Source: Cornus controversa (Eukaryota > Streptophyta > Magnoliopsida > Cornales > Cornaceae). From it: a stretch of DNA of 64,000 bases. This document shows, in pieces, positions 1 through 11,020 of this stretch (positions are counted from its first letter, which is position 1; every line of letters starts with the position of its first letter). Where the stretch lies: assembly GCA_026545225.1 (NCBI GenBank), contig CM048846.1, positions 38,327,501 to 38,391,500 of the forward strand, given 5' to 3'. A program made the position numbers and the translations under genes. Below the pieces are notes generated by a model. It had not been told where the DNA came from and made no database searches. It worked only from the letters and a program-made list of their open reading frames with translations.

Positions 1-2263
1 ATTATTAGTTACATAGTCTGTTAATTACATAATTTTTTTGGGGTTTGGGTATTTGGGTTTTCATGTTTTGGTTCTTGATTTGAGGTTTAGGATTCGGAGT
101 TTTGGTTCAGCTTTATTTTAATTTATTATATATGTTAAATATTTATTAATTCATAATAAATTATTATTTATGATTCATATTTATTATTAATTATATAGTT
201 TGTTAAATAAATTATTATTTAAGCTACATGGTTCCTTATTAGTTAGATAGTTATTTTAATATTTATTATTTATGTTTCATAATTCATAATTAATTATTTA
301 GTTTGTTAAATAAGTTATCATTTACGCTACAAAGTTTATTATTAGTTAAATAGCTTGCGGTTTCGGGGTTTGGAGTTTGTGGATTCAGAGTTTGGGGTTT
401 AGGAGTTAGGATTTATTATTAGTTAAATAGTCTTTTTAATTATATAGTTTGTTTGGGGTTTGGGGATTCGAGTTTCCGTGTTTCGGGTTTTAGGTTTGGG
501 GTTTTGAATTCAGGATTCTGGTTCGGCTTTAGTTTAGTTTATTATTTATGTTAAAAAAAATTTAATTAATAATAAATTATTATTTATGCTACATATTTTA
601 TTATTAATTATATAGTTTGTTAAATAAATTATTATTTAAGCTACGTAGTCAATTATTAGTTAGTTAGTTAAGTAATTTATTATTTATACTATTATTAGTT
701 ATATAGTATTTCAAATAAATAATTATTTATTCTACTTGGTTTATGAGATATTTATTTAAAATATTATTATTGATACAACATAAGGATTTGGGATTGGGGT
801 TTTGGGGTTGTGAGTTTGGGGATTCGGGGTTTGGGGTTTAGAATTTAGGCTTTATTATTAGTTACATAGTCTGTTAATTACATTGTTTGTTTGGGGTTTG
901 AGTATTTTGATTTTCGTGTTTCGGGTTCTTGGTTTGAAATTTAGGATTCGGAGTTTCGTTTCAGCTTAGTTTAATTTATTATAAATGTTAAATATTTTTT
1001 AATTCATAATAAATTACTATTTATGATACACATTTGTTATTAATTATATAGTTTGTTAAATAAATTATTATTTAAGCTACATGGTTCCTTATTAGTTAGA
1101 TAGTTAGTTTAATAATTTATTATTTATTCTTCATAGTTACTAATTAGTTAGTTGATCTGTTAAATAAGTTATTATTTATTCAACATAGTTTATTATTAGT
1201 TACACAGCTTTGGGTTTGGGGATTTGGAGTTTGTTGATTCGGGGTTTAGGAATTAGGATTTATTAATAGTTAAATAATCTTTTAATTATGTAGTTTGTTT
1301 GGAGTGTGGGGATTCGAGTTTTCGTGCTTCGAGTAGGTTTGGGATTTCGGATTCGAGGTTCTGGTTCGACTTTAGTTTAGTTTATTATTTCTGTTAAAAA
1401 TTTTTAATTATTAATAAATTATTATTTATGTTACATAGTTTATTATTAATTATAAAGTTTGTTAAATAAATTATTATTTAAGCTACGTAGACAATTATTA
1501 ATTAATTAGTTAATTATATTATTATTTATGCTATTATTAGTTATATAGTATGTTAAATAAATAATTATTTATGCTACTTAGTTTATTAGATATTTATTTA
1601 ATATATTATTATTGATATAGCATAAAGGGTTAGGACATGGGGTTTCGGGGGTTTGAGTTTAGGGATTCGGGGTTTAGGGTTTAGAATTTAGGCTTTATTA
1701 TTAGTTACGTAGTTTGTTAATTACATAGTTTGTTTCGGGTTTAGGGATTTAGATTTTCGTGTTTCGAGTTCTAGGTTTGAGGTTTAGGATTCAGAGTTTC
1801 AGTTCGGCTTTAGTTTAGTTTATTATTCATGTTAAAAAAATTTAATTATTAATAAATTATTATTTATGCTACATAGTTTATTATTGATTATAAAGTTTGT
1901 TAAATAAATTATTATTTAAGCTACGTAGACAATTATTAATTAGTTAGTTAATTATATTATTATTATTTATGCTATTATTAGTTATATAGTATGTTAAATA
2001 AATTATTATTTATGCTACTTAGTTTATTAGATATTTATTTAATATATTATTATTGATACAGCAGGACGTGGGGTTTCAGGGGTTTGAGTTTAGGGTTTAG
2101 AATTTAGGCTTTATTATTAGTTACATAGTTTGTTTTGGGTTTAGAGATTTAGATTTTCGTGTTTCGAGTTCTAGGTTTGAGGTTTAGGATTCAGAGTTTC
2201 AATTCGGCTTTAGATTAGTTTATATTTATGTTAAATATTTTTTAAATCAATATTAATTACTAA
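1..2263. repeat. AT-rich satellite, ~420-bp monomers in ~850-bp dimers
   Basis: Six related monomers start near 1, 415, 854, 1257, 1697 and 2113, each at a variant of ATTATTAGTTACATAGT. Alternate monomers resemble each other most, giving a dimer of about 843-853 bp. Each monomer has an A/T part made of shorter units (TTTGTTAAATAAATTATTATT) and a G-rich part rich in GGGGTTTGGGGATTCGGGG. The strings near 1665-1685 include TTTAGGG, the plant telomere unit, but are too irregular to be a telomere. No coding potential is visible. The array has been cut by later insertions, and a further piece survives at 3739-3829. Confidence 0.85.
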
Positions 2264-3738
2264 TGTGATTTCAATTCTAATTAACCACTCGCAATAGAAC
2301 GAGTCCTCGTAGGACAGGGCTATCTAGAGGGTGTCAAACCTCAATGACTTGTAAGGTTGACTTGTTATGTTACTTAGTCTTTGAATTAATTCTAAAATTA
2401 TTGGAAAATAATTGTTGATGTTTGATCTTGAATTTAATTGAGAAAATTAAAGCTATTTATAAATTTATGTTATGAAATTTAATCAAGAAGAGAAGGTCCT
2501 GAAAATTGACTTCACCACTAACCTTCTGACAATGATAATTGTGCTAATTTGGGATGTTTAGTCTATTCATTCAGAAAAGAATGGCTACAAGCCCAATTCA
2601 GTTCTATCAAGGGGATTCGTTCAACATACAATTAAGCATAACTCGTTTTCGCTTAGTATGGCCTATACATCTGACTAACTAATGATATGATAACCCATCT
2701 TTGCTTAGTACGAATTATCAAAACTCTAAGTTGAACGATCTATGAAAATTATTGTATAACCCGTCTTAACAAAATCACAGAAATTGAAAAGAACCAACCA
2801 TAATTATGCAAATTTACATTCATTCTACAAGAACAAGAATCAATATGCACTGAAATAATCTATTAAAATTCAAACTAACAGCACAACTGTTGTGTAAGTC
2901 TTAGTTATACAATCAATGCACAAATTAAATCATTTTCAAATTAATATACAACTATAACATTGAAAGATTGGTTAGGGTTATCTCATTTCCCCAGAATAGT
3001 GTTTAGCCGCTCATGATCGGAGGTCTAGGCTTGAACGATGATGAAATCGTCATCTTCTTGCCCGTATCATCATGAATCACCTCTGTATCTCTCTGTGCTT
3101 CTCCCCTCCAGAATACCCTAGTTTTTCTTCCTTTTCGCTGTTTTACTTTGTGAAACAAAACTAATGGGATACCTGGCCTCCCTAAAGTGGCAAGTGCGCA
3201 TAAGAAAATGGCACCTGCACCTCACAAAGTGGCATTTGCTCCCAAAAAGTGGCAGCTGCGCAATAGGGTAGAAAGTTGCTGTAAACGTCCGTTTTAGGAA
3301 ATTTTCGTGAAATATGAAATTGTACAGAATTGAATTTCCTTCAACCATCACGGAGTTTGGGTTGTTTTGACAATTATGTACGGAGCTATGGTCTGAATAC
3401 CAACACATGTCCAAAACTTTTTAGGCCTGAATTGGCCCAATCTTCAATATGAATAGGCCCGTGCTCCTTTTCTTCATTTAAATTCATTTCTAGCACATTT
3501 CTTTACTCCCTTAAGTTTGGATCTTCAATGGAAACATATCTCATGGGTCAAACTACAGCTTCCTAATAGAATAGCACCATTTGTAACCCGATTGCACCGT
3601 TATTAATCAGAATTACCCTTAATCACCTGAAATCATGAAAAGATTAAAATTATTAATAAAAACATAAAATAAATATTACTAAGACACTAATTCATATAAT
3701 TTTAAGGGCATTGAATATGCAACATTCATTGCTTATCA
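2264..3738 (-). mobile_element. Athila-like solo LTR inserted in the satellite
   Basis: Satellite sequence is interrupted here and resumes at 3739. On the minus strand the insert starts TGATAAG and ends AATCACA. Its last 130 bases resemble the end of the Athila-type LTR at 24958: a CCCTCTA..TAG block, GAGGACTCGT, then TTGCGAGTGGTTAATTA. No gag, pol or primer site is present, so it reads as a solo LTR of about 1.47 kb. The flanks ATTACTAA and ATTACTGA are similar but not a clean 5-bp duplication, so the exact ends are uncertain by a few bases. The family call is inferred from the shared LTR tail. Confidence 0.65.
3175..3262 (-). repeat. Short direct repeats inside the solo LTR
   Basis: On the minus strand TGCCACTTT (or TGCCATTTT) recurs four times at roughly 22-28-bp spacing, each preceded by a G/C-rich string such as TGCGCAGC. 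It occupies a position in this LTR comparable to the TCGATTGATCGA array of the Athila-like LTR at 25143. Confidence 0.6.
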
Positions 3739-3829
3739 ATTACTGATTATGATACATATTTATTATTAATTATATAGTTTGCTAAATTAATTATTATTTA
3801 AGCTACATGGTTTCTTATTAGTTAAATAG
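3739..3829. repeat. Residual satellite segment
   Basis: This stretch matches the A/T part of the satellite at about 1010-1110 (TATTATTAATTATATAGTTTG, then ATTATTTAAGCTACATGGTT). It shows that the solo LTR on its left and the RTE LINE on its right were both inserted into one satellite array. Confidence 0.8.
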
Positions 3830-5940
3830 TCAACAACAACAACAATCAAGCCTTTTCCCAATTGCTTGGGGTCGGATACATGAATCCGATGTTTCCATTC
3901 CGTTCTTTTTAAGGTCATCTCCTCAATTAATCCACATCTTATCATATATTTCTTTACTAACTCTTCCCATGTTGGCTTTGGTCTCCCTCTTCCCCTAGCA
4001 TTGCCCTCAGTTTGGATTATGTCACTTTTCTGACCGGCGCAATTAAGGGTCTTCTTTGCACATATCCAAACCATCTTAATCGATTCTCTCTCATTTTATA
4101 TCCAATTGATGCTCCTATAACTATCTCCTGAATGTGTTCATTTCTAATTTTATCCTTTCTAGTCTTCCCGTACATTCATCTCAACATTCACATTTCTACA
4201 ACACTCACTTTATGCAGATGTTATAGCATAGCTGTCCAACATTCGGTGCCATAAAGTTTGGCTGGTCTAATAGTTGTTCGATAAAACTCCCCTTTCAATC
4301 ATAAGGGGATACGTCTATCATACAATATACTAGATGCACCCCTCCATTTAACCCATCCTGCCTTTATTCTATGGTTAAAGTCATCTCCAATTTCTCCCTC
4401 ATTTTGAATAATTGAGCCTAAATAGCGAAAATGTTCACTTTTTTGAACCTCTTGATTCTCAATCATCACTACATCCTCATTTGTCCTTCTAGATTTACTA
4501 AAATTACACTCCATATATTCAGTTTTATTTTAACTTATCTTAAACCTTTTTAGTTCTAAAGCTTCTCTCCAAATCTTCAATTTGGCATTAACTCCTTCTC
4601 AAGTTTCATCAACTAAGAAAATACCATTGGCAATCAGCATACACCATGGAATATTATCTTGGATGTGTCTTGTCAGCTCATCCATCACTAGAGCAAAAAG
4701 GTATGGACTTAATGTTAACCCTTGGTGTAAGCCTACCGTGATTTGGAATTCGCTTGTTTCCCCTACAAGCGTTCTAACTATAGTTATACACCCATCATAC
4801 ATGTCCTTTATTGTGTCGATGTATCCCTTTGTGACTCCTTTCTTTCTAGAACCCTCCATATTAGGTCTCTAGGTACCTTATCGTAGGCTTTCTCTAAATC
4901 AATAAAAATAATATAGAGATCTCTCTTCTTCTCTCTATATCTTTTCATTAGTCTCCTCCACAAGTGAATAACATCCATCGTGGACATACCCGACATGAAT
5001 CCTAATTGATTCTCTGACACTTTCGTCTCTTGTCTTAGGTGTTGTTTAATCACTCTCTCCCATAATTTCATAGTGTGACTCATTAATTTAATCCCACGAT
5101 AATTATTATAACTTTGTACGTCCCCTTTATTTTTATATGTATAAGAAAACTTTGGCGCCACTCATCTAGCATCCTCTTAGTTGTTGTAATTTTTTTAAAC
5201 AATTTTTTTAACTAAGACAAACCAACTTCTCCTAGACACTTCCATACCTCAATAGGAATACCATCGAGTCCTAAAGCCCTCTGCAATTTCATCTTCCTTA
5301 AGGCACTCCTAACCTCCCACTCATTGATCCTATGGAAAAATATAATATCTCTAAAATTTTCCTCTAAGCCTAAACTTCTTATATGGTTTTCATTTAGTAA
5401 TTTCTCAAAATAGATTTTCCATCTTTCTTTAATTTCATCGTCATTTACTAAAACCTATGAATCTTCACTCTTAATACATTTAGTATGGCTAAAATCTCTA
5501 GTTTTTATCTCCCTTAGCTTTGCAAGTTTATATATATTCTTATCTCCATCTTTTGTACATAGTTTAGAATAAAAATCATCATATGCTGAATGTTTTGCCT
5601 CACTTACTACTTTCTTAACTTCTTTATTTACTTTTTTATATTTGTTAAAGGTTTCATTCACTATTCCTAGTTTTTTGCCAAACTTTATAGCATTCCCGTT
5701 TTGTTTTTACAATTTTTTGAACTTTCACCACCAAATTTATTTAAATGACGGTCCTGTTCCTTTTGATTCTTCTATAACTTCTTTTGCTACTCTTTTTATA
5801 TATGTAGTCATCTTATTTCACATTAAGTTTGTTTCATCTTCTACATTCCATGTTGCTTCTTTTAAGATACTTTTTTAAAATAAATTCATTTTCTCCCCTC
5901 TTAAATTCCACCACCTAGTCCTTGGGTTTATGGTGTGAGA
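3830..5940 (-). mobile_element. 5'-truncated RTE-clade LINE
   Basis: The element runs on the minus strand. Its 3' end, a run of GTTG/TTG units at 3830-3845, abuts satellite DNA, as expected for RTE elements, which end in short simple repeats rather than long poly(A). The 5' end stops around 5940, inside the linker between endonuclease and reverse transcriptase, so the endonuclease is missing. 5' truncation is the usual outcome of target-primed reverse transcription. Satellite does not resume on the 5' side, so that flank has been rearranged or the array ended here. Confidence 0.85.
3834..5935 (-). pseudogene. RTE reverse transcriptase, degenerate
   Basis: Reading from high to low coordinates, fragments follow RTE order. 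The pre-RT linker is at 5661-5455 (KLAKLREIKTRDF). The fingers/palm are at 5161-4808, with [18 protein letters not shown] and [17 protein letters not shown]. The palm is at 4859-4599 (GLHQGLTLSPYLFALVMDEL), the thumb at 4514-4299 (FRYLGSIIQNEGEI), and the C-terminal tail at 4074-3834 (RGRGRPKPTWEELVKK, RIHVSDPKQLGKGLIVVVV). The catalytic FADD-type motif is replaced by IANG, and frameshifts and stops separate the fragments. It can encode no active enzyme. The clade assignment rests on the AYDKVPR and RGRPK..W motifs and the 3' end. Confidence 0.88.
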
Positions 5941-6168
5941 TATATAATTGTAATTGGCAAATTTCATTGTCAAAACTTGTTGATCGAGTTATAATTTTTG
6001 TTTAATTTTGTGTTTCGATCTTTAGAGCTGAATGAAATGTGTCTCGATATCGTGGATTTGATGAGGACATCACTTAGTACATGTATGTGAGTGAGGACAC
6101 TGTGTTTTGAAGTTTGGTGAGCTTAGGACTTAGAAAATATGCTTTAAATGTAAAAATTAAATTTCTTT

Positions 6169-6360
6169 AAAGTCCCATCGGACCCCATATATGAGGATCG
6201 GTCCAACTTTTCTCGGGACTTTCAAAATTTAGCATGTTTGAAAAGTCCCATCGGTCCCCAAATTTTAGGACCGGTCCGACTTTTCTCGGGACTTTGGAGT
6301 TTCTAAGTGTCTGTAGAAGTCTCACCGGACTCCAATTTTCAGGACCAGTTCGACTTAGTT
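6169..6360. repeat. Three ~73-bp dyad-containing repeats in copia-type LTR
   Basis: Three units start near 6169, 6242 and 6317. Each opens with AAGTCYCAYCGGAC or similar and closes with GGACCGGTCCGACTT followed, in the first two units, by TTCTCGGGACTT. The opening and closing parts are inverted complements (AAGTCCC / GGGACTT and CGGACC / GGTCCG), so each unit could form a hairpin. The block ends about 120 bp upstream of the TATA-like box at 6479. Confidence 0.75.
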
Positions 6361-6478
6361 GATGCGCGCAAAAAAATCCTTTTTGATCCGAATCGCTTTC
6401 CTAGTCAGCCCAGACTTTTCTAAAACTTTCATTATATGTTTTAAACTTGTTTTCCAAGTAGACTAAGGACTCTAAACC

Positions 6479-6486
6479 ATATAAAT
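6479..6486 (+). promoter_or_regulatory. Candidate LTR TATA box
   Basis: ATATAAAT in the context CCATATAAATTC lies between the dyad repeats and the CCACGTAAAAAT late-LTR motif, where a copia LTR promoter is expected. There is no transcript evidence. Confidence 0.4.
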
Positions 6487-7090
6487 TCTTCTTTATGCTT
6501 CAATCTTAGAGAGAGAGACGAGAGACTGAATGATTTAATTGTTAAAAATAGGAATATATTTTTAGGAGCTAAAAGAGAAATTTATGAGAGAAAATCTTCA
6601 TTGATTTTGTTTTTGAGAGTGCACACACACAAAGTGTTTAAGTTGTGATGTTTTTGTTCATCTGATCAACGGAATCTTTAAGACATCATCAGTCTACACA
6701 GTTTGATCAAGAGCAGCAAAGATGGTTCCTTAAAACTACAAGATTTTTATCTGACCAGGAAGAGAAACGATCACTACGAAGGGGATGAAATACTTGCAGA
6801 GTATTTTTGTTCCCAGAAGTCTGTAGCAGTTGGACTCTAAGTCGCCATTGTAAGCCTGAGGTATTCCGCATCAAGTTCTTATCAAAGTGGAGTGGGTGTG
6901 AGTCTGGGACAATGTCTGATGTACTTTGCTTAGAGATAGTGGATTGGTTTCTCTGGGATTTCTGCCTCACCCCCGTGGTTTTTCCCTTTCTAGGGTTTCC
7001 ACGTAAAAATTCCTGGTGTCATCTCTAATTAGTGGATGAACTTCTCTCTCATGTTAGGACATACTACCAGGTGGTGTTATAAAATTTGAG

Positions 7091-8560
7091 GTTCTAGTTT
7101 CAAAAACTCATCCTAAACATTTTAAGTTTCTAAATTTCTTTCAAAATGTGTCATGAATCAAACTAGTGATGCATAAGACAATTTTGGAAAAATAAGAGTT
7201 TTGTGACTGCGTGAATGAGATTTAAAAAAATCTAATTTCTTCATAAGCAAGCAACTCTGCTTATGTTTTTAATTGGTCACAAATACATAATGGAAGAACC
7301 ATATTGAAACTGTGTTTTTAACTGATAATTTTGCAATCATAGTGTGTGAATTTTTAACGATGTTGAAACTATTGAACCCCGAGTCCTATATAACTTTATT
7401 TTTATATTTTATTTAATATTTAATAATACTTTTGGTTTGTAATTCTCAAAAGAGGTGTTTGTTATTGCTGCAGTTGTTGCTATTATTTTCTTTTTGAAAA
7501 TTCTATTGTTGTTGTTGTTATTTCTTGTTAATTTAGTCTTCTTTTTCGTTTTGGGCCTAGGACGTAACTCAAAAGGTTAGAGTTGCTATGTGGTAAAACC
7601 CATATGAATTCATAGATGTAGACCCAGACCTAGAGGGGGATGATCAGGTCTTTTTCTTGATTTACAAATTAAAATCTCGAGTAGTTACTAAGTTTTGCTT
7701 AGTTCAATTTAATCATTAATTTACCATCCATGCATAACTAACCAAACAAACAATTAAAGTAGTAAAAGAAGACGGGCAATTTTTTATGTGCAAAACTTGA
7801 ACTAGGAAAATCCATGGGGATAGATACAAACACTAACTAATCCATTATGTAAAGACGTAGAATGTTCCCACTGGTCTCATACTCCTCCCTTAAGTCACCA
7901 TTGATTTTCTCTCCTAGAATCAACATTTTGCGCTTCACGTTAATGTAATCGCTCCCCCACGAACCAACATTGGTTCTCTGTAATAAGAATAATTCTAGCA
8001 AAATGTGATAAATTATTATTGCAAATTGTTCTTTGAAGCCGAAAGGATCTCCAAATATGTCTTTAAGTAGAATGTGGAATCCATACATAAGTAATCTAAG
8101 TGTTCTCACAAACTCTCAAGTTGTATGTATGAAAGGCATTCACAATTGCTTAATATTTGCTCTTTAATTTTGAAGTACCAAGGTTACTCTATATATGCTT
8201 TAAGTTTCTTAATATGAGTGCATATGTGAAAGAGAAAAACTTATAGCATATTTATAAAGGTTTAGGCATCCTATTGTATTTAAAATGTTAAATTTTTCCA
8301 AAAATGTGCAAATGGGATATGTCCAAGCATACAATGACAATCTTGGACTTTTGGTTGACCATTGATCAATTGCTAAATTACACTGACCGACTATCTGCCA
8401 AGCTTTTGATTATTTGTTCATGCCTAAGGTTGATTGCTAACTCTATACATTAGATCAATATGAAACCTTTAAGGATCAGTCCAAAGTGTTATTTCTTCAT
8501 AAATATATTTTTACTAAAAATAATATAAATAAAAATTGGAACACCTCTATTAAGGTCTTC
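7091..8560. other. Unassigned AT-rich sequence
   Basis: I recognise no gene or transposon here. A 90-codon minus-strand frame at 7837-8109 has no familiar motif and nothing to support its being coding. The sequence is AT-rich with scattered poly-T runs. Confidence 0.5.
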
Positions 8561-9065
8561 TATTTTTTTTTTGACAAGTAAATGTGTATTAGAGGCACTC
8601 AAACGGGGAGTGCATCCCAAGGAACAAAACAAGGACCAAAAAGGCCCCTAAATTCTCAAAGAATCCAAAAAAATCAACAATTTCATTCAAAGAATTACAA
8701 TTTCTCCCATGATCCTAACAAAAAAGGGAACTAATAATTGAGAACTTAAGAGTACCAATAGGAGTCTCCTTATCATCAAAGGATCTTCTATTCTGCTCCC
8801 TCCATAAGCACCACCAAACATATAAGGGTGCCACCCTCCAAAGATCACGAGCTTGCGCACTCACTGCACAACCTCTCCAAGTCTCTATCAAGCCTCTGGC
8901 GGATTGACCAAGGCATAACACACTGAACTCCAAACAGCCTCAACAACAAACTTCAAATGTCCCATGCCACTGGACAATGGAGCAGAAGATGGTCGACGAA
9001 CTCCTCATCTCTCTTACACATGCCACACCAATTAATAAGGATCCGTTGTAAGACCATTCATCCAA
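8561..9065 (-). mobile_element. L1-type LINE 3' end fragment
   Basis: The oligo-T run at 8563-8572 is the poly(A) tail on the minus strand. It is followed by an A-rich 3' UTR (GAGGCACTCAAACGGGGAGT on the plus strand) typical of plant L1 elements, and then by the C-terminal part of the ORF2 protein. Only about 0.5 kb remains, so it is strongly 5'-truncated. Confidence 0.75.
8715..9060 (-). pseudogene. L1 ORF2 C-terminal zinc-binding region (zf-RVT), partial
   Basis: Translated from the minus strand, 9040-8940 gives a C-x2-C..DHLLLHCPVA motif, the zinc-binding domain that ends plant L1 ORF2 proteins. After a break, 8933-8715 gives WRVAPLYVWWCLWREQNRRS with FDDKE, the tryptophan-rich block that follows it. 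The reverse transcriptase is absent. A stop or frame change separates the two parts. Confidence 0.75.
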
Positions 9066-9397
9066 ATCACCATGTGATCTCTAATTTGTCTTCGATCATT
9101 ATCTTCGATTAGCAAGCAAATCAACATGACTAAACACAAACTTGACGCAAACCAACATAATGATTTGACTAAACAACACATGTTTTGATTAGAAAATTGC
9201 TAACAAACACTAAGGTTCTATTTGATAAAACTAAAATTAACCATTGAAAATATTAAGTGCTGAATTTTAAGTAGAATATATAAATCTGAAACTCTGTTGA
9301 TAATCTCTGAATATTTAGTGCTGAATTATTAATACTACATGTTTATTATTATTTAACTTATCAATGTTCTATTTGAAATTGATATGAATAAATGACT
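9066..9397. other. Intergenic AT-rich sequence
   Basis: No gene, repeat or transposon end was recognised between the L1 fragment and the inverted-repeat transposon. Confidence 0.5.
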
Positions 9398-9537
9398 AAA
9401 AATAAGGGAAGCAATATTCGCACTCCTCTTTTGAACGATTGCACTCCAATGTTATAGGAAATGACTCCACTAACCTTAACTTTATAAATAAATAATCACT
9501 TTTTTTCAAATACCACAACTACCCTTTCAATTATGGT

Positions 9538-9912
9538 ATGATTTTTCATCTCCTCCCTTTCCAATTAACGTTTTTCTCTTCCACTTTCTTAACCATCTCC
9601 TCTTTCCGTTGGGCTTCCAACCTCTCAAAACTCTCTCTCTTTCTCTACTTTGTATCTATTATCTCTTCTGACTTACTAATTTTTTTTTACGTAACAATGG
9701 AATATCTCACAAATGAAGAAATGGTCGAGTTGAGCAAAATAATTGATCTTGTTAGCATAGAAAGTATTCAAGAACTATCAAATCTTTGCGAGACATTCAA
9801 CTCTTTCGATGCTAATGGTCATAGTAACTTTTTCTTTTATTTTTATTTTTCTGTTGTATGCTTTGAGTTTAGTTTTCGGATTTTTTTTCTTTCTTTGTTT
9901 TTTAAGAATTAA
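9538..9912 (+). other. Unrecognised open frame inside the transposon
   Basis: This 124-codon frame starts with a low-complexity, hydrophobic, serine/phenylalanine-rich part. From an internal ATG at 9697 it continues with MEYLTNEEMVELSKIIDLVS and about 30 ordinary-looking residues before turning phenylalanine-rich again. It could be a captured exon or a transposase remnant, or chance. The ordinary middle section (9697-9830) is the only part that resembles real protein. Confidence 0.25.
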
Positions 9913-10121
9913 TTTGGAATGCCTTTGAATATTGAAATTTAGCTTTTTGACGATAAAAGCCCTAACTATTTTGACATTAAAATCACAACACTGAACTTAT
10001 GAAAAGAACAAAAAAAAAGGGTATAATATACAACTATGACATAAAATTTGTCCAGCCTTTACACGCATATGAAAAAAATTTGTATATGACATATAATATA
10101 CAATTATGATAAAAACCCTAA

Positions 10122-10291
10122 GTGCTATAATTGTTTGTTGGTTTAATGAAAGTAGATTTAGGAGAAAAAAAAATCATGCACATGCCTTATTAGTAGAAAA
10201 GGCAATGTGCTATAATTGTTTGTTGGTTTAATGAAAGTAGATTTAGGAGAGAAAAAAAATCATGTACACCTTATTAGTAAAAAGGGTATTT
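10122..10291. repeat. 85-bp tandem duplication
   Basis: Two copies start with GTGCTATAATTGTTTGTTGG at 10122 and 10207. They differ by a short indel near their ends and lie wholly inside the DNA transposon, before its right TIR. Confidence 0.85.
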
Positions 10292-10747
10292 ATGGTATTA
10301 TAAGATAAAAAATGATGAATTAACGAATTTAGGGACTTTCTTGTCATTTTTTTTAAAAGAAAAGAAGAAGTGGAGTGCAACTGTTCAAAAGAGGAGTGCG
10401 AATATTGCCTCCCAAAAATAATATATATAGAGAGAGAGACAATGATTATAATAGCCAATTGTTGTATTAAAAAATTATTAGTCTACTTTAAAATATTATG
10501 AAACGAATGTAAAGACCAACTTATATAGATAATCTTGGTTCAGAAAAATTCTATCCTTGTATTGGAAGTCATTCACCTTTTTGTGTTTTTGACAAGGTAG
10601 CTTTAAATCTTTTTGTTACTTTTTTTTTAAAAAAAAGTATGTTCTCTTTATTTCTTTTTAATTTAAATTAGACTTGTTTTTGTAGCACTCAAGAAAATAT
10701 TCGATCTTGGTTTAGTACCTACTATCCACTTTTTACAGAGGAATGTG

Positions 10748-10845
10748 TTGTTGTATTACATCATCCAATTTCAGCGACAATAAATATTGTTGTATTAGCC
10801 AAAATCCAATTTCAGCAGCAGTAAATATTTTTGTATTAGACCCTA
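10748..10845. repeat. 39-40-bp minisatellite
   Basis: TTGTTGTATTA followed by ATCCAATTTCAGC and ATAAATA recurs at 10748 and 10787, with a third partial copy near 10827. It lies immediately left of the Tat element insertion site. Confidence 0.7.
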
Positions 10846-10912
10846 TTTTAAGGTTTGTTATCTAATGTAATAGAAAAAATAGACTTTAGATGACATGTGC
10901 GACCAACGCGAA

Positions 10913-10927
10913 ACGTGGCATCCACGT
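10913..10927 (+). promoter_or_regulatory. ACGT-core dyad (G-box/ABRE-like) in LTR U3
   Basis: ACGTGGCATCCACGT has perfect 6-bp arms (ACGTGG / CCACGT) 3 bp apart, and a CACGTCACC string overlaps its right arm. ACGT cores are binding sites for plant bZIP/bHLH factors. The site is unchanged in the other LTR (20225-20239). A role in LTR transcription is inferred. Confidence 0.5.
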
Positions 10928-10978
10928 CACCATCCGAATCATCCGCAATTAGGTAGCAAGATTACAGGAAAAAATCCC

Positions 10979-11020
10979 AAAATCTCCTCCTTAAATCCCG
11001 ATATTTAAAGAGGAGATTTT
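10979..11020 (+). promoter_or_regulatory. 11-bp hairpin enclosing TATA-like box
   Basis: Arms AAAATCTCCTC (10979-10989) and GAGGAGATTTT (11010-11020) are perfect inverted complements. They enclose a 20-bp loop containing ATATTTAAA. The same stem is intact in the 3' LTR (20291-20332), although the loop has a T-to-A change. This is the best promoter candidate in the LTR. Confidence 0.5.

Larger units (their letters stand above)
5960..7090 (+). mobile_element. Ty1-copia-type LTR remnant
   Basis: The right part has the late-LTR signature of plant copia elements: CCCCGTGGTTTTTCCCTTTC, then a stretch reading TAGGGTTTCCACGTAAAAAT near 6970-7015. A TATA-like ATATAAAT lies at 6479-6486, and the repeated AAGTCCC..GGTCCGACTT block lies upstream of it. 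No primer site or pol follows, so it is a solo or truncated LTR. The left boundary is a guess, and no target duplication was found. Confidence 0.55.
9406..10413. mobile_element. DNA transposon with ~40-bp TIRs and 8-bp TSD
   Basis: The left end GGGAAGCAATATTCGCACTC and the inverted right end GGGAGGCAATATTCGCACTC stay matched for about 40 bp, through CTCTTTTGAAC and TTGCACTCCA. The element is flanked by a perfect direct repeat AAAAATAA (9398-9405 and 10414-10421). An 8-bp duplication fits the hAT superfamily. Mutator-like elements, whose TIRs often begin with G, would give 9 bp. No transposase is recognisable in the 1-kb interior, so it is non-autonomous. Confidence 0.85.

Noticed and set aside
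1660..1690. TTTAGGG strings suggesting a telomere
   Set aside because: Only isolated imperfect units occur inside a longer satellite monomer; no contiguous telomeric array.
2256..3746. 8-bp target duplication (ATTACTAA/ATTACTGA) implying a hAT element
   Set aside because: The insert has LTR-type ends and an Athila-like tail rather than TIRs; the similarity of flanks may come from the satellite itself.
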